Position numbers and translations under genes: made by a program. Positions 8,542 to 17,571 of a DNA stretch of 64,000 bases are shown here, piece by piece; positions within the stretch are counted from its first letter, which is position 1; every line of letters begins with the position of its first letter. Origin of the DNA: Methanocella sp. GTDB taxonomy: Archaea; Halobacteriota; Methanocellia; Methanocellales; Methanocellaceae. The notes beneath the pieces were generated by a model, which saw only the letters and a list, made by a program, of their open reading frames with translations, was not told where the DNA came from and did not search any database. The stretch lies in NCBI RefSeq assembly GCF_035506375.1, contig NZ_DATJPM010000080.1:1-64000 (forward strand), given 5' to 3'.

Positions 8542-10284
8542 TCATCTCACCGGGCATATACCATAATCCATGTACCCGCCCTCCATGGCCGATGTGGCCA
8601 GCCGCGTATAAAGCCCCAGGACCCCACCATACTTCTCCGGCGGCTTCTTCCACTTCGACAGCCTTTCCTTGATGACCGCATCCATCGCTTCCGCGCCCTC
8701 TTTTTTGCCCCTTGTTCCCACCAGGTCGAGCCTCCTGCCCGGGATGTCGATCTCGATGAGGTCGTCTTTTTCCACGACCGCGATGGGCCCGCCTTCCATG
8801 GCTTCCGGGGACACGTAGCCGATGCACGGGCCGCGGCTCGCGCCGGAAAAGCGCCCGTCCGTCACGAGCGCCGTAGTGCGGCTCAGCTCCGGGCTCGACG
8901 CCAGCGCCTCCGTGGGGTAGAACATCTCGGGCATGCCACAGCCTTTAGGGCCCACGTACCGGATCACGATCACCGAGCCCTTCTTTATCTTACCGCCCAC
9001 GATGTCGTCGAACGTGTCCCGGTCATTATCATACACCAAGGCGGGGCCCATGTGCCTGAACATCTCCTTGGGCACGGCCGAATACTTGACGACGGCGTGC
9101 CCGGGCGCCAGGTTGCCGCTCAGGATGGCCAGCGCCCCCTCGCCCCTCGGCTTCGAGGCCGGCGCGATGATGTCCTCCGCGTCCATGCGATAGTTGATCA
9201 GGTATTGTCTTACCCGGTCGAAGTAGCCCCGCCTCTCCAGCTCTTTCAGGTTATCGCCGAGCGTCCGGCCCGTGACGGTCATGGCGTCCAGATGCAGATG
9301 GTCCCTGATCTCCCGGATGACGCCCTGCACTCCTCCTGCGTACCAGTAAAAGATCGCGGGGTAGGTGCCGCTGGGCCTGACGTTCAGCAGGAACGGGATG
9401 CCCCGGTTCAGCTCGTCCCAGAGCTCTGGCTTCATTTTTATGCCCGCCTCCCGGGCTATCGTCGGCATGTGCAGGAGCGCGTTCAGGGAGCCGCCCAGGG
9501 CCGCGTGCACCATGATGGCGTTCTCGAAGGCCTCGGGCTTGAGGATGTCCCGGGTCGTGAGGCCCTCGTCCAGCATCTTTACGGCCCGCCGCCCGCAGGC
9601 CTCGGCATTCTGCCGGATATCGTTCATGAAGGCGGGCATGGAAGCCGACGTGGGCATGGCCAGGCCCAGCGTCTCGGACATGGCCTGCATGGTGTTGGCC
9701 GTGCCCATGAACGAGCAGCACCCCACCGTCGGGCAGGCACTCCGCTGGAGGAACTGGTAGTCGTCCTTCGATATCTCGTTCTTCCGCAGCTCCGCATAGA
9801 TGGTGCCAACCCTCTCGAGGGTGAACATCCGCGGGCCCTCCATCATGGTGCCTCCCGGCACGTGTATGGCCGGGACATCGTGCAGCCTGGCCATGGCCTT
9901 GAGCTGCGCGGGGACGCCCTTGTCGCAGCTCGATAAAAGAACGATCGCGTCCAGGGGCTGGGTCTTCCAGTGGATCTCGATCATGTCGCAAATGATTTCC
10001 CGCGATAGCAGCGAGTAGTCCATGCCCTCGGTGCCCTGGGCGATGCCGTCGCACATGTCGGTGACGTGGAAGTTCGACGGCTTGCCGCCCGCGGCGTATA
10101 CGCCCCGGCAGACCATTTCCGATAAGCGTAAAAGATGATAGCTGCCCGGCAGGGCGTCGCCCCAGACGTCGTCGACCATGACCTGCGGTTTTTCTAAATC
10201 CTCCATGGTCCAGTCCATGGAGATCTTCAGGGGGTCGATTTCCGGCCCCAGTTTTCGTAGTTGCTGGCTTCTCCTCGTACCCAT
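8542..10284 (-). CDS. ilvD: IlvD/Edd family dehydratase, probable dihydroxy-acid dehydratase
   Basis: Enzymes of this family dehydrate dihydroxy-acids. IlvD makes the 2-keto acids of valine and isoleucine with an Fe-S cluster and Mg. The 580-residue protein has the family motifs CDKGVPAQLKAMARL, PTVGCCSFMGTANTM and TDGRFSGASRGPCIGYVSPEA. The cluster cysteines appear to be present (CDK, GCC). Some motifs are closer to sugar-acid dehydratase branches (PTVGCC rather than GACGGM), so a paralogue with another substrate cannot be excluded. No other branched-chain genes are nearby. The frame opens with TTG 10290, and ATG 10284 is used. The downstream kinase-like gene follows within the same transcript. 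Confidence 0.82.
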   Translation of the reverse strand: MGTRRSQQLRKLGPEIDPLKISMDWTMEDLEKPQVMVDDVWGDALPGSYHLLRLSEMVCRGVYAAGGKPSNFHVTDMCDGIAQGTEGMDYSLLSREIICDMIEIHWKTQPLDAIVLLSSCDKGVPAQLKAMARLHDVPAIHVPGGTMMEGPRMFTLERVGTIYAELRKNEISKDDYQFLQRSACPTVGCCSFMGTANTMQAMSETLGLAMPTSASMPAFMNDIRQNAEACGRRAVKMLDEGLTTRDILKPEAFENAIMVHAALGGSLNALLHMPTIAREAGIKMKPELWDELNRGIPFLLNVRPSGTYPAIFYWYAGGVQGVIREIRDHLHLDAMTVTGRTLGDNLKELERRGYFDRVRQYLINYRMDAEDIIAPASKPRGEGALAILSGNLAPGHAVVKYSAVPKEMFRHMGPALVYDNDRDTFDDIVGGKIKKGSVIVIRYVGPKGCGMPEMFYPTEALASSPELSRTTALVTDGRFSGASRGPCIGYVSPEAMEGGPIAVVEKDDLIEIDIPGRRLDLVGTRGKKEGAEAMDAVIKERLSKWKKPPEKYGGVLGLYTRLATSAMEGGYMDYGICPVR

Positions 10285-10421
10285 GAACAAATTTATAAAA
10301 TAACAATTATTTTAATTCTGCCTGCTTTTACGTTATTTTCACATTTATTGAACTTAAGGACAAGGTTTTTAAACCATGTCCAGGATATTGCTGTTGCTAT
10401 CTTAGCACTTTGTGGGTGGAA

Positions 10422-10580
10422 ATGATGACCAAAATAACGTCTGAAGTCCTTCACGAGCTCGTGCTGCTCAAAAAGTCCGACTACGAGAAATTTCTCCAGC
10501 GCATCGAGGAACTGGCGCTCGGCTCCATGGACATTCTCCTGACTTATAAAAAGTTTAAAGAATACCCTGCCAACATATAA
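10422..10580 (+). CDS. 52-residue small protein upstream of purE
   Basis: A short reading frame begins [16 protein letters not shown] and ends [10 protein letters not shown]. It stops 7 bases before purE. GGGTGGA at 10414-10420 is a good ribosome-binding site directly before the tandem ATGs, and TTTTTAAA at about 10366-10373 is a possible TATA box. The protein is helical and rich in Lys, Glu and Leu, without Cys or a membrane segment. I do not recognise a family. The spacing, ribosome-binding site and codon pattern argue for a real gene co-transcribed with purE. It might also be a leader peptide. Confidence 0.6.
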   Translation: MMTKITSEVLHELVLLKKSDYEKFLQRIEELALGSMDILLTYKKFKEYPANI

Positions 10581-10587
10581 GCCCCTC

Positions 10588-10977
10588 ATGGTAGATGTGG
10601 CAGTCATCCTCGGGTCCGCCTCGGACCGCGCCATCGCCGATAAGGCGATCGAGGTATTAACAAAGAACAATGTCTCTTTTGAGCTCCAGGTCTTATCCGC
10701 TCACCGTAACCCGGACGAGCTGGATACGTTCGTAAAAAAGACGGATGCCAGAGTCTTTATCGCCATCGCCGGCCTCGCGGCCGCGCTCCCGGGCGTCATC
10801 GCGTCGAAGACGAGCAGGCCGGTCATCGGCGTCCCCGTTTCAGCCAAGCTCGGGGGCCTGGACGCGTTACTGTCTATCGTGCAGATGCCCAAGGGCGTTC
10901 CCGTGGCCTGCGTGGGCATCGATAACGGCGACAACGCCGCGCACCTGGCCGTGCGTATCCTGAAGGTGGGACAATGA
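10588..10977 (+). CDS. purE: 5-(carboxyamino)imidazole ribonucleotide mutase PurE
   Basis: PurE converts N5-CAIR to CAIR, the carboxylation step of purine synthesis. The 129-residue protein is short, as in other archaea. It has [17 protein letters not shown] at the N-terminus (substrate phosphate site), [11 protein letters not shown] with the conserved SAHR, and [43 protein letters not shown], which holds the GGLDALLS active-site loop. The downstream small membrane protein overlaps its stop by four bases (ATGA), so translation is likely coupled. The PurE-like domain in LarB (27533-28303) is a separate family. Confidence 0.93.
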   Translation: MVDVAVILGSASDRAIADKAIEVLTKNNVSFELQVLSAHRNPDELDTFVKKTDARVFIAIAGLAAALPGVIASKTSRPVIGVPVSAKLGGLDALLSIVQMPKGVPVACVGIDNGDNAAHLAVRILKVGQ

Positions 10978-11174
10978 AGGCGCAGGACGCAAAGGTCGCC
11001 TATATCGCGCTGGCCTTTTTGATAGCGCTGTGCGCCATCGCGGCCTCGTACCTTCACCAGTACTATATCGCCCTCGGCCTCATCGTGCTGGCCTCGGCCA
11101 TAATACTGGGAGGGGCGATCCTCGTCTCCTACATGTATAAGATGGAAAAAGCGGAAGAGCTAAAAAAGCTCTGA
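10974..11174 (+). CDS. Two-helix small membrane protein
   Basis: The 66-residue product has two hydrophobic segments (about 9-28 and 31-52) joined by a short loop (LHQYY), then a charged cytoplasmic tail ([11 protein letters not shown]). The ATG overlaps the purE stop codon (ATGA), which places it as the last gene of the small-protein/purE unit. I know no function. Its convergent neighbour at 11179 ends 4 bases after this stop. Confidence 0.65.
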   Translation: MKAQDAKVAYIALAFLIALCAIAASYLHQYYIALGLIVLASAIILGGAILVSYMYKMEKAEELKKL

Positions 11175-11178
11175 TCTT

Positions 11179-11457
11179 TTATATGTCGTCCTCGTCGGCG
11201 TCCGACGACCCGCCGTCGCTGCTCGCGGCGTGTTCCTCTTCCTCGAACTCGCCCGCGACTCTCTCTTCCTCGAGCTCTTCCGGCGTCGCCACGATCTCGT
11301 CCGTCACCAGCGGCGTCATCTTTTGCTTTTTCGCCAGGCAGAAGTACCTTGAGAACGTATCCATGCTGTCAATGACGACGAGCTCATTCTTGTGTATCGC
11401 GATCGGTGTGTACAAATTGGGTCCTCCACAGCGACTTTCACGATTCTTTGGAACCAT
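11179..11457 (-). CDS. Small protein with long acidic C-terminal tail
   Basis: The 92-residue protein has a folded-looking N-terminal half (LYTPIAIHKNELVVIDSMDTFSRYFCLAKKQKMTPLVTDEIVATP) and a very acidic tail of Glu, Asp and Ser from about residue 62 to the end. I do not recognise the family. The start is uncertain. ATG 11457 is used, but TATATA lies only a few bases upstream of it, which is too close for a promoter. The frame also stays open to a TTG at 11541, which would add 28 residues including a CPGC pair. The divergent BtrH-like gene begins at 11575. Confidence 0.55.
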   Translation of the reverse strand: MVPKNRESRCGGPNLYTPIAIHKNELVVIDSMDTFSRYFCLAKKQKMTPLVTDEIVATPEELEEERVAGEFEEEEHAASSDGGSSDADEDDI

Positions 11458-11574
11458 CTCATATATAACATTATCGCGATGAAACGGCGGCCGCACAATA
11501 AGCCCTTGCTGTAGTGAAAAAGCGCATCCGGGACATACCAAACTTTAATTTTTGAATAGCCTTCTTACCTGCTG

Positions 11575-12627
11575 ATGAAAAAGGTCCTGGACAATTTCGT
11601 TCACCGGCGCGGCATGCACTGCGACACCACGGCCCTGAGGGACGTGTTCGGATACTCGGGCCACGCGCTCCCGGAGTCCGCGTTCTTCGGCATCGGCGAA
11701 GGTCTGGGCTTTTATTACTGGAAGGGCCGCAACATTCGGCACCCGGTCGTCGGCGGGCGGATCAAGCCTCTCGAGCTGGACCGGCGGGCCTGCCGGAACC
11801 TGGGCGTCGGCTTAAAAATTAACACCTCGACCAGCCCGAAGCGGGCTTACAACGTCATGAAGGCGATGCTCGACGACTATAAGCCGGTAATGATGAGGGC
11901 GGACATCTACTACCTCGAGTACCGGCGCTCCCGCCATCACTGCGGCGCGTACAACATCGTGGTCGCCGGCCTGGACGAGGCGTCCGACACCGTCTACGTG
12001 GCGGATCACGTCGCGGACGGGCTCATCGAGCTGCCGGTCTCGCGGTTGATCGACGCGAGGGCGTCGCTCCACAAGCCGTTCCCCCCGAAGAATCTCTGGT
12101 TCGACTTCACGTTCCCTGAGAGCCTTTCTCTGGACGGCGACCGTGTAATGGGCGCCATAGGGATGAACGCCGTGGAGATGCTCAACTCCGACGCGCGGAA
12201 CGTGGGCATCGGTGGCATCTATTTTCTGGCGAGCTGCATCCACCAGTGGAAGACCGACCTGAATAAGCGGGACCTGGAGATCGCCTGCAACGCCGCCTAC
12301 AGCTCCATCGAGGCGAACGGCACGGGCGGCGGCCTCTACCGCCACATGTACGCCGAGTTCCTGGAGTACGCCCGGGGCCTGACGGGCGTAAAAGAGCTTG
12401 AAGGCATCGCAGGCGGCTACCACAGTGCCGGGCGCATGTGGTCCCAGGCGGCGAAGATCCTCAGGGACGTGCCCTGCGGCTGCGCCTCCATCACCGAGGC
12501 CGCCACGGTGGTCGAAGAGATCGCCGTGAAGGAGCACGAGCTGCTCACGGAACTGTTATGCGTGGCCAACCTGTGCTGCAAGAATAACCGGAAAGCCAGC
12601 CCTGCCAAGGCCCTCGAAAAGGGATAA
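11575..12627 (+). CDS. BtrH N-terminal domain / DUF4872 protein
   Basis: This 350-residue protein opens with the BtrH-type cysteine-peptidase-like fold. HCDTTALRDVFGYSGHALPESAFFGIGEGLGFYYW carries the family Cys-His-type pattern (Cys16), and HHCGAYNIVVAGLDEA (about 122-137) probably holds the catalytic His. BtrH itself transfers an acyl group from a carrier protein in butirosin synthesis. The C-terminal part (about 175-320) matches the helical DUF4872 that usually accompanies this domain. No carrier protein, NRPS or aminoglycoside genes are nearby, so its substrate is unknown. The gene stands alone, and two palindromic repeats follow it. Confidence 0.75.
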   Translation: MKKVLDNFVHRRGMHCDTTALRDVFGYSGHALPESAFFGIGEGLGFYYWKGRNIRHPVVGGRIKPLELDRRACRNLGVGLKINTSTSPKRAYNVMKAMLDDYKPVMMRADIYYLEYRRSRHHCGAYNIVVAGLDEASDTVYVADHVADGLIELPVSRLIDARASLHKPFPPKNLWFDFTFPESLSLDGDRVMGAIGMNAVEMLNSDARNVGIGGIYFLASCIHQWKTDLNKRDLEIACNAAYSSIEANGTGGGLYRHMYAEFLEYARGLTGVKELEGIAGGYHSAGRMWSQAAKILRDVPCGCASITEAATVVEEIAVKEHELLTELLCVANLCCKNNRKASPAKALEKG

Positions 12628-12630
12628 GAC

Positions 12631-12660
12631 TGCTCTAAGACTGTTTCTGCCACGAAGTTC
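12631..12660. repeat. Fragment of the second inverted-repeat family
   Basis: GCTCTAAGACTG...GCCACGAAGTTC here matches one arm of the element that surrounds the MITE copy at 31.8 kb (arms at 31632-31680 and 32299-32344), but in rearranged order. Only this fragment is visible. No partner arm was found nearby. Confidence 0.5.
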
Positions 12661-12710
12661 TCAAAGTTATCTTTATAGGCCTGCGAAGACGGTTCGAGGC
12701 GCTTTATAAA

Positions 12711-13144
12711 ACCCAGTGGTTCCGTGTTTGTTTAGTGGTCCTCTGCCCTGTTTTCCACTTTCGTACTGCCCGTCGGTTTTTCAACACGAAAGCACGAATT
12801 ATTTTTATATCCCACGTAAGGGCACTAAAATCACTAAGGTCCATGCCTGGCGCTTAAAACACGAAACAACCTCCCGAATGGCACTAAAACACTAAAGGAT
12901 TGAAACACGAGGACGGCATGAAATTAATGCTTTCTCTAGTGTTTCAAGTTAATTTTGTGATGTTCGTGCTTTTGGGATGTTGTTTGGTGTTTTGACGCGA
13001 AAGCATCCACATTAGTGTGGTTCGTGCCCCTTACGTGGGGTATAAAATAATTCGTGCTTTAGTGTTGAAAAACCGGACAAATCAGCGAACCACACAAACA
13101 AAGGACGAACGACCACACAACAAACACGGAACTACTGAAACCAC
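12711..13144. repeat. About 430-base imperfect palindromic element
   Basis: Most of the gap between the BtrH-like gene and lhr is one long inverted repeat. The outer arms are CAGTGGTTCCGTGTTTG at about 12714 and its near-complement ending near 13136. The strongest inner arms, at about 12775-12826 and 13026-13076, read TTTTTCAACAC...CACGTAAGGG and the complement. The centre (about 12840-13000) is a weaker inverted repeat rich in CACTAAAA and CACGAAA. No ORF of note lies inside, and there is no clear target-site duplication (only about 5 matching bases). It shares arm sequence with the shorter element at 37813-37937. Confidence 0.75.
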
Positions 13145-13189
13145 AAAGGATTAATCGTATCAGGTAACATTAGACTTGATTCCGGCCAT

Positions 13190-15991
13190 ATGAAAAACTG
13201 TTTTGAGCTGCTTGACCCGAGGATACGGGAAGCCCTCGCTTCCATGGGCTTCACGGAGCCCACTGAGACGCAGGAGAAGGCAATACCCGTCATCATGCCG
13301 GGCGATCACGTGCTTGTCATCGCCCCCACGGGCACCGGCAAGACCGAGACTGCCATGCTCCCCGCGCTCCACGGCGTACTGAACGGCGAAGGCGGCGAAG
13401 GCTTCAAAGTACTATATATTACGCCGCTCAGGGCGCTGAACCGGGACATGATGAAGCGTCTCACCCAGTGGTCGAAGGAGCTGGGCGTCTCCATCGAGGT
13501 AAGGCATGGCGACACCCCGGCGCACGAGCGGCGGAAGCAGGCGCTCAAGCCTCCCGACGTGCTCATCACCACGCCCGAGACGCTCCAGGCCATCTTCATG
13601 GGCCCGCGCATGCGTAACCATCTCAGAACGGTAAAATACGTCATCGTCGACGAGGTGCACGAGCTCGCTTCCTCCAAGCGGGGCACGCAGCTGTCCATCG
13701 CCCTGGAGAGGCTGGCGGAGTACGCCGACTTCCAGAGAATAGGCCTCTCGGCAACGGTCGGGCGCCCCGATGAAGTGGCTAATTTTCTGGGCGGCGTGGG
13801 CAGGGAGGTCCGCGTCGTCGAGGTCTCCATCGAGAAGACCCTGGACTTCCACGTGACGGTGCCCAGAGTGGGCGAAGAGGATAAGCGGCTCGCGAGAAAG
13901 CTGCTTACCGACCCGGACATCGCCTCCCAGATCCGGGAAATGATCGAGATAATTCACAGGAACAAGTCTACGTTGATGTTCGTGAACACCCGCCAGTCGG
14001 CCGAGGCCATCGGCGCCAGGTTCAAGCGCCTCGGGGAGAGCATCGCCGTGCACCACGGCTCTCTCTCCAAAGAGGCCAGGATCGAGGCCGAGGACGCCTT
14101 CAAGGACGGCCGGGTCCCGGCGCTGGTCTGCACGTCGTCCATGGAGCTGGGCATAGACATCGGCGACATCGACCACGTCATCCAGTACATGTCTCCCCGG
14201 GAGGTGTGCCGCCTGGTCCAGAGGGTCGGCCGGGCCGGCCACCGGGTGGGCGAGACGTCCACGGGCACGGTCATCGCCATCAACGAGGACGACGCCAGCG
14301 AGGCCTGGGCCATCACCCGGAGGGCTGCCGCCGGCCAGATCGAGAGCGTCGGCCTCTACGAGAGGCCCTACGACGCGCTGGCCAACCAGGTCTGCGCCAT
14401 GGCCCTCGAGTACGGAGATATTCCCTCTAGCAAAGCCTTCGGCCTGGCCAGGAAAGCATATCCCTACAGGGAACTCTCACGAAAGGAGTTCGACCTGGTG
14501 CTGAAACAGCTCGCCGAAGAAAGGCTCATTTTTGTCAGCGAGGCGGGCGTCATCGGCAGGAAGGGTAAGACACGGTCCTACATGTACGAGAACCTGTCCA
14601 TGATCCCCGACGAGAAGCGCTACCAGATCCAGGACGTCATAAGCGGCCGATTCGTGGGCACGCTGGACGAGGCGTTCGTCATAAACATGGACCTGGGCGC
14701 CGTGTTCATCACCAAGGGCGACATGTGGCGCATCGTCGAGATCACCGAGGACAGGGTCCGGGTCGAGCCAGTGGAGAACCCGCAGGCCGAGGTGCCTTCG
14801 TGGGCCGGGGAAGAGATACCCGTGCCCTTCGCCATCGCCGTGGAGGTGGGCGCCATCCGGCGCGTCGTCGAGGAAATGAAAGACAGGCCGGACCAGGAGA
14901 TCGTCGATCTTCTCATGAAACGCTATCCCACGGACGCCCACACGGCGAGGAAGCTGGTCGAATACGTGAAGCGCCAGATGGGCGACAGCTACCTGGTGCC
15001 GACCGATAAGCGCGTCGTCGTCGAGGACGAGCAGCGGACCATCGTCATCAACGCCTGCTTCGGCCACAAGGTCAACGAGACGCTGGGCAGGGTCATCACG
15101 GCCCTTTTAGCGTCGCGGTTCGGCAGCGGCGTGGCCATGGAGATCGATCCGTACCGCATAAAATTAGAGTTGCCCAGGCGCATCCGGGCGACTGATATTA
15201 CTAAGCTCATCATGGACATCGACCCCATCTTCGTCGAGCCCATCATCGAGAAGACGCTCAAGAACACCATGCTCCTGAAGTGGAAGATGGTGCACGTCGC
15301 CCGCAAGTTCGGCGCCCTATCGAGGGACGTGGACTACGAGCGCATCAGCATGGATAAATTACTTAAGATCTTCGAGGGCACGCCCATGTACGAAGAGGCC
15401 GTCAGGGAGATCTTCCACGACAAGCTGGACGTGGAGAACGCCTGCAAAGTGCTGAAAATGCTCCGCAGCGGCGAGATCTCGCTCTCGGCGGGGAGGCTCA
15501 GCTTCATCGGCGGCTCCGGCTTCACCGGCGGCAGAGAATTAATGGCACCGGAGACGGCCGACCGTTCTATACTGATGGCCCTGAAGGACCGCATCATGAA
15601 CGACCACGTCCTTTTGTTCTGCCTGAACTGCAAGAAGTACTCGGCCAAGAAGCGGGTCGAGGACGTGGACGACCCGCCGGTCTGCCCCGTCTGCGGCTCG
15701 AAGCTCATCGCGGCGCTCAAGCCCTGGGAGCGGGACGAGATGGAGCTGGCGAAGCACCCGGAGAAGCTCAAGTCCGAGGACGATAAGATAAAAGTCAAGC
15801 GGGTCTACCGGAACGCCAACATCGTGCTCTCCCACGGCAAGAAGGCCGTCATTGCTTTAGCATCGAGAGGCCTGGGGCCGGAGACGGCTTCGCGCGTGAT
15901 AGCGAAGCTCAAGGAAGACGAGGACGACTTTTACCGGGATATATTAAGGGCTGAGCGGGACTACGTGCGTACCCGGCGGTTCTGGGTATAG
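13190..15991 (+). CDS. lhr: Lhr-family DExH helicase
   Basis: Lhr proteins are superfamily 2 helicases that act on DNA or RNA:DNA hybrids in repair. The 933-residue length fits archaeal Lhr-core. Visible motifs are Walker A APTGTGKTE (near 43-51), DEVHELASSKRGTQL (motif II), LSATVGRPDEV (motif III), TLMFVNTRQSAE (motif IV), VCTSSMELGIDIGDIDHV and QRVGRAGHR (motif VI). The winged-helix and beta-barrel core follows. Near the C-terminus a Cys4 zinc site is visible (CLNCKKYSAKK...CPVCGSK). The gene is alone, with its promoter probably in or just after the palindromic element at 12711-13144. Confidence 0.93.
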   Translation: MKNCFELLDPRIREALASMGFTEPTETQEKAIPVIMPGDHVLVIAPTGTGKTETAMLPALHGVLNGEGGEGFKVLYITPLRALNRDMMKRLTQWSKELGVSIEVRHGDTPAHERRKQALKPPDVLITTPETLQAIFMGPRMRNHLRTVKYVIVDEVHELASSKRGTQLSIALERLAEYADFQRIGLSATVGRPDEVANFLGGVGREVRVVEVSIEKTLDFHVTVPRVGEEDKRLARKLLTDPDIASQIREMIEIIHRNKSTLMFVNTRQSAEAIGARFKRLGESIAVHHGSLSKEARIEAEDAFKDGRVPALVCTSSMELGIDIGDIDHVIQYMSPREVCRLVQRVGRAGHRVGETSTGTVIAINEDDASEAWAITRRAAAGQIESVGLYERPYDALANQVCAMALEYGDIPSSKAFGLARKAYPYRELSRKEFDLVLKQLAEERLIFVSEAGVIGRKGKTRSYMYENLSMIPDEKRYQIQDVISGRFVGTLDEAFVINMDLGAVFITKGDMWRIVEITEDRVRVEPVENPQAEVPSWAGEEIPVPFAIAVEVGAIRRVVEEMKDRPDQEIVDLLMKRYPTDAHTARKLVEYVKRQMGDSYLVPTDKRVVVEDEQRTIVINACFGHKVNETLGRVITALLASRFGSGVAMEIDPYRIKLELPRRIRATDITKLIMDIDPIFVEPIIEKTLKNTMLLKWKMVHVARKFGALSRDVDYERISMDKLLKIFEGTPMYEEAVREIFHDKLDVENACKVLKMLRSGEISLSAGRLSFIGGSGFTGGRELMAPETADRSILMALKDRIMNDHVLLFCLNCKKYSAKKRVEDVDDPPVCPVCGSKLIAALKPWERDEMELAKHPEKLKSEDDKIKVKRVYRNANIVLSHGKKAVIALASRGLGPETASRVIAKLKEDEDDFYRDILRAERDYVRTRRFWV

Positions 15992-16116
15992 CTTTTTTCC
16001 ATTATGCCGTCCTGGATTATTGTTGTATATAGTGGTATCGCGGCATTCGACGATACCCGAAACGGCTCAACGGAAAATGCTAAAGAAAATAATTAAAAAA
16101 GAGTTCAGGGTCCGCC

Positions 16117-16683
16117 TTACAGTAAGGCGAGCCCCTCGAGCTCCTTGACGATGCGGTCGACGGCCTCTTCCGCATCCTTCGGCTTCTTGCCGCCCGTCAC
16201 CACGAGCTTGCCGGAGCCGAATAGCAGGACGACGACCTTGGGGCTGTCGAGCCGGTAGACTAAACCGGGGAACTGCTCGGGCTCGTACTCGATGTTCTCG
16301 AGGCCGAGGCCGATGGCGATGGCGTTCAGGTTAAGCACCGAGCCGAGGTCGGCCGATGCGACGATGTTCTGGACGGTAATTTCGGGATTCTGGTCCACCT
16401 TGATGCCCACGCTGTCCATCTTTTTGAAGACCTTCTTCAGGCCCCTGTCCACGTCCTCGATGCTCTTCGCGCCCGTGCACACGATCTTGCCGCTACGGAA
16501 AATGAGGGCGGCGGTCTTGGGGTCTTTGGTGCGGTACACGAGGCCCGGGAACTGCTCGGGATCATAGTCGGCGCCCTCGAGCTGGAGCGTGACCGACTTG
16601 AGGTCGATCTCCTGCCCGATTGCGGTGGAGGCCACGACGTTCTCGATGGTGATCGTCTTCTTCGCTTCTTCGGCTTTGCTCAT
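16117..16683 (-). CDS. tbp: TATA-box binding protein
   Basis: TBP recruits TFB and RNA polymerase to archaeal promoters. The 188-residue protein is the classic internal duplication. The two saddle halves (about 8-98 and 99-188) share [76 protein letters not shown]. It lacks the acidic C-terminal tail seen in some archaeal TBPs. Its promoter and ribosome-binding site are clear (16691-16737). It is unlinked to TFB or polymerase genes here. Confidence 0.97.
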   Translation of the reverse strand: MSKAEEAKKTITIENVVASTAIGQEIDLKSVTLQLEGADYDPEQFPGLVYRTKDPKTAALIFRSGKIVCTGAKSIEDVDRGLKKVFKKMDSVGIKVDQNPEITVQNIVASADLGSVLNLNAIAIGLGLENIEYEPEQFPGLVYRLDSPKVVVLLFGSGKLVVTGGKKPKDAEEAVDRIVKELEGLALL

Positions 16684-16690
16684 AAATATA

Positions 16691-16737
16691 CTCCTATAGC
16701 AACCTTTCCTATAACGGGTATTTATCGTATATAAGCA
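16691..16737 (-). promoter_or_regulatory. tbp promoter and ribosome-binding site
   Basis: On the minus strand GCTTATATAC at 16737-16728 is a good TATA box, and AGGAG at 16695-16691 lies 7 bases before the ATG. The TATA spacing predicts a transcript start near 16706 and a leader of roughly 20 bases, so this gene is leadered, unlike several others in the window. Confidence 0.6.
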
Positions 16738-16910
16738 TACGGATAATATACTGGCGTTAGCATGACTGCCGGCAGGACGATTTTCCCACCGGGGTATTTA
16801 AATACACTAAGATTTAAGCACTCCAATGATATATAAACTTTATATACTCTTTATAAAGCCCTTTAAAAAACGGTGTGAAAAAGTAGTATCGCAAGCTCAT
16901 CGGGCTGCGC

Positions 16911-17537
16911 TCAGCCGAGCAGTCCAGGGAACGAGCCGCTGATGCCGTTGATCATCATGTTGGTGGCGATGGCCGCGAGCACGATGCCCATGACCTTGGT
17001 GAGTACCCGGGTGCCGTCCTTGTGTATGATGCTAAAGAGCAGGTCGCTGTTGACCATGATGATCCAGGAGCCCAGCATCGCGATGATTATCGCGGCCAGG
17101 ACCCATATTTTATCGAGCCCGGCGGCATCGTTCATATAGACCATGGTGAGGGTCATGGCGCCCGGGCCGGCGATGAGGGGCGTGGCCATGGGGGTCACCG
17201 AGATGGAGTCTAAGTCCTCCTCCTCTTGCGGGACGTCGGTCTTTTTGGCCCTCGACTCGCTGCCCATGAGCATGTCGAAGGCGATCAGCAGGAGCAGGAT
17301 GCCGCCCGCGATGCGGAGGGAATTGATGGAAATGTCCAGCACGTCTAAGAATGGCTTCCCGACCAGGGCGAAGATCACGAGGATTATTGTCGCGATGACC
17401 GAGGCCTTCGTGATCACGTATCGGCGCTCAGTGCCGCTCATGCCGCCGGTCAATCCCAGGAATATGGGGATGTTCCCGAAGGGGTCGACCATGACGAATA
17501 TCGAGATGACCACGCTGATAAAAAACCCGAAGTCCAT
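16911..17537 (-). CDS. MarC/UPF0056 family membrane protein
   Basis: This 208-residue integral membrane protein has six hydrophobic segments and the family pattern FVMVDPFGNIPIFLGLTGG near the N-terminus. A second half contains TPMATPLIAGPGAMTLTMVY, the repeat-like counterpart. A hydrophilic acidic loop (KKTDVPQEEEDLDS, about 109-125) separates the halves. MarC proteins were once linked to multiple antibiotic resistance, but their transport function is unsettled. The gene lies between the TrmB-like regulator and tbp, all on the minus strand, and has no obvious functional link to either. Confidence 0.88.
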   Translation of the reverse strand: MDFGFFISVVISIFVMVDPFGNIPIFLGLTGGMSGTERRYVITKASVIATIILVIFALVGKPFLDVLDISINSLRIAGGILLLLIAFDMLMGSESRAKKTDVPQEEEDLDSISVTPMATPLIAGPGAMTLTMVYMNDAAGLDKIWVLAAIIIAMLGSWIIMVNSDLLFSIIHKDGTRVLTKVMGIVLAAIATNMMINGISGSFPGLLG

Positions 17538-17571
17538 TGCAATATAAAAAATAATCGATAAGGATATAATC

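Noticed and set aside
8546..8827. Upstream extension of the kinase-like frame
   Set aside because: It lies inside ilvD on the same strand in another frame. The ribosome-binding site and hydrophobic N-terminus point to 8539.
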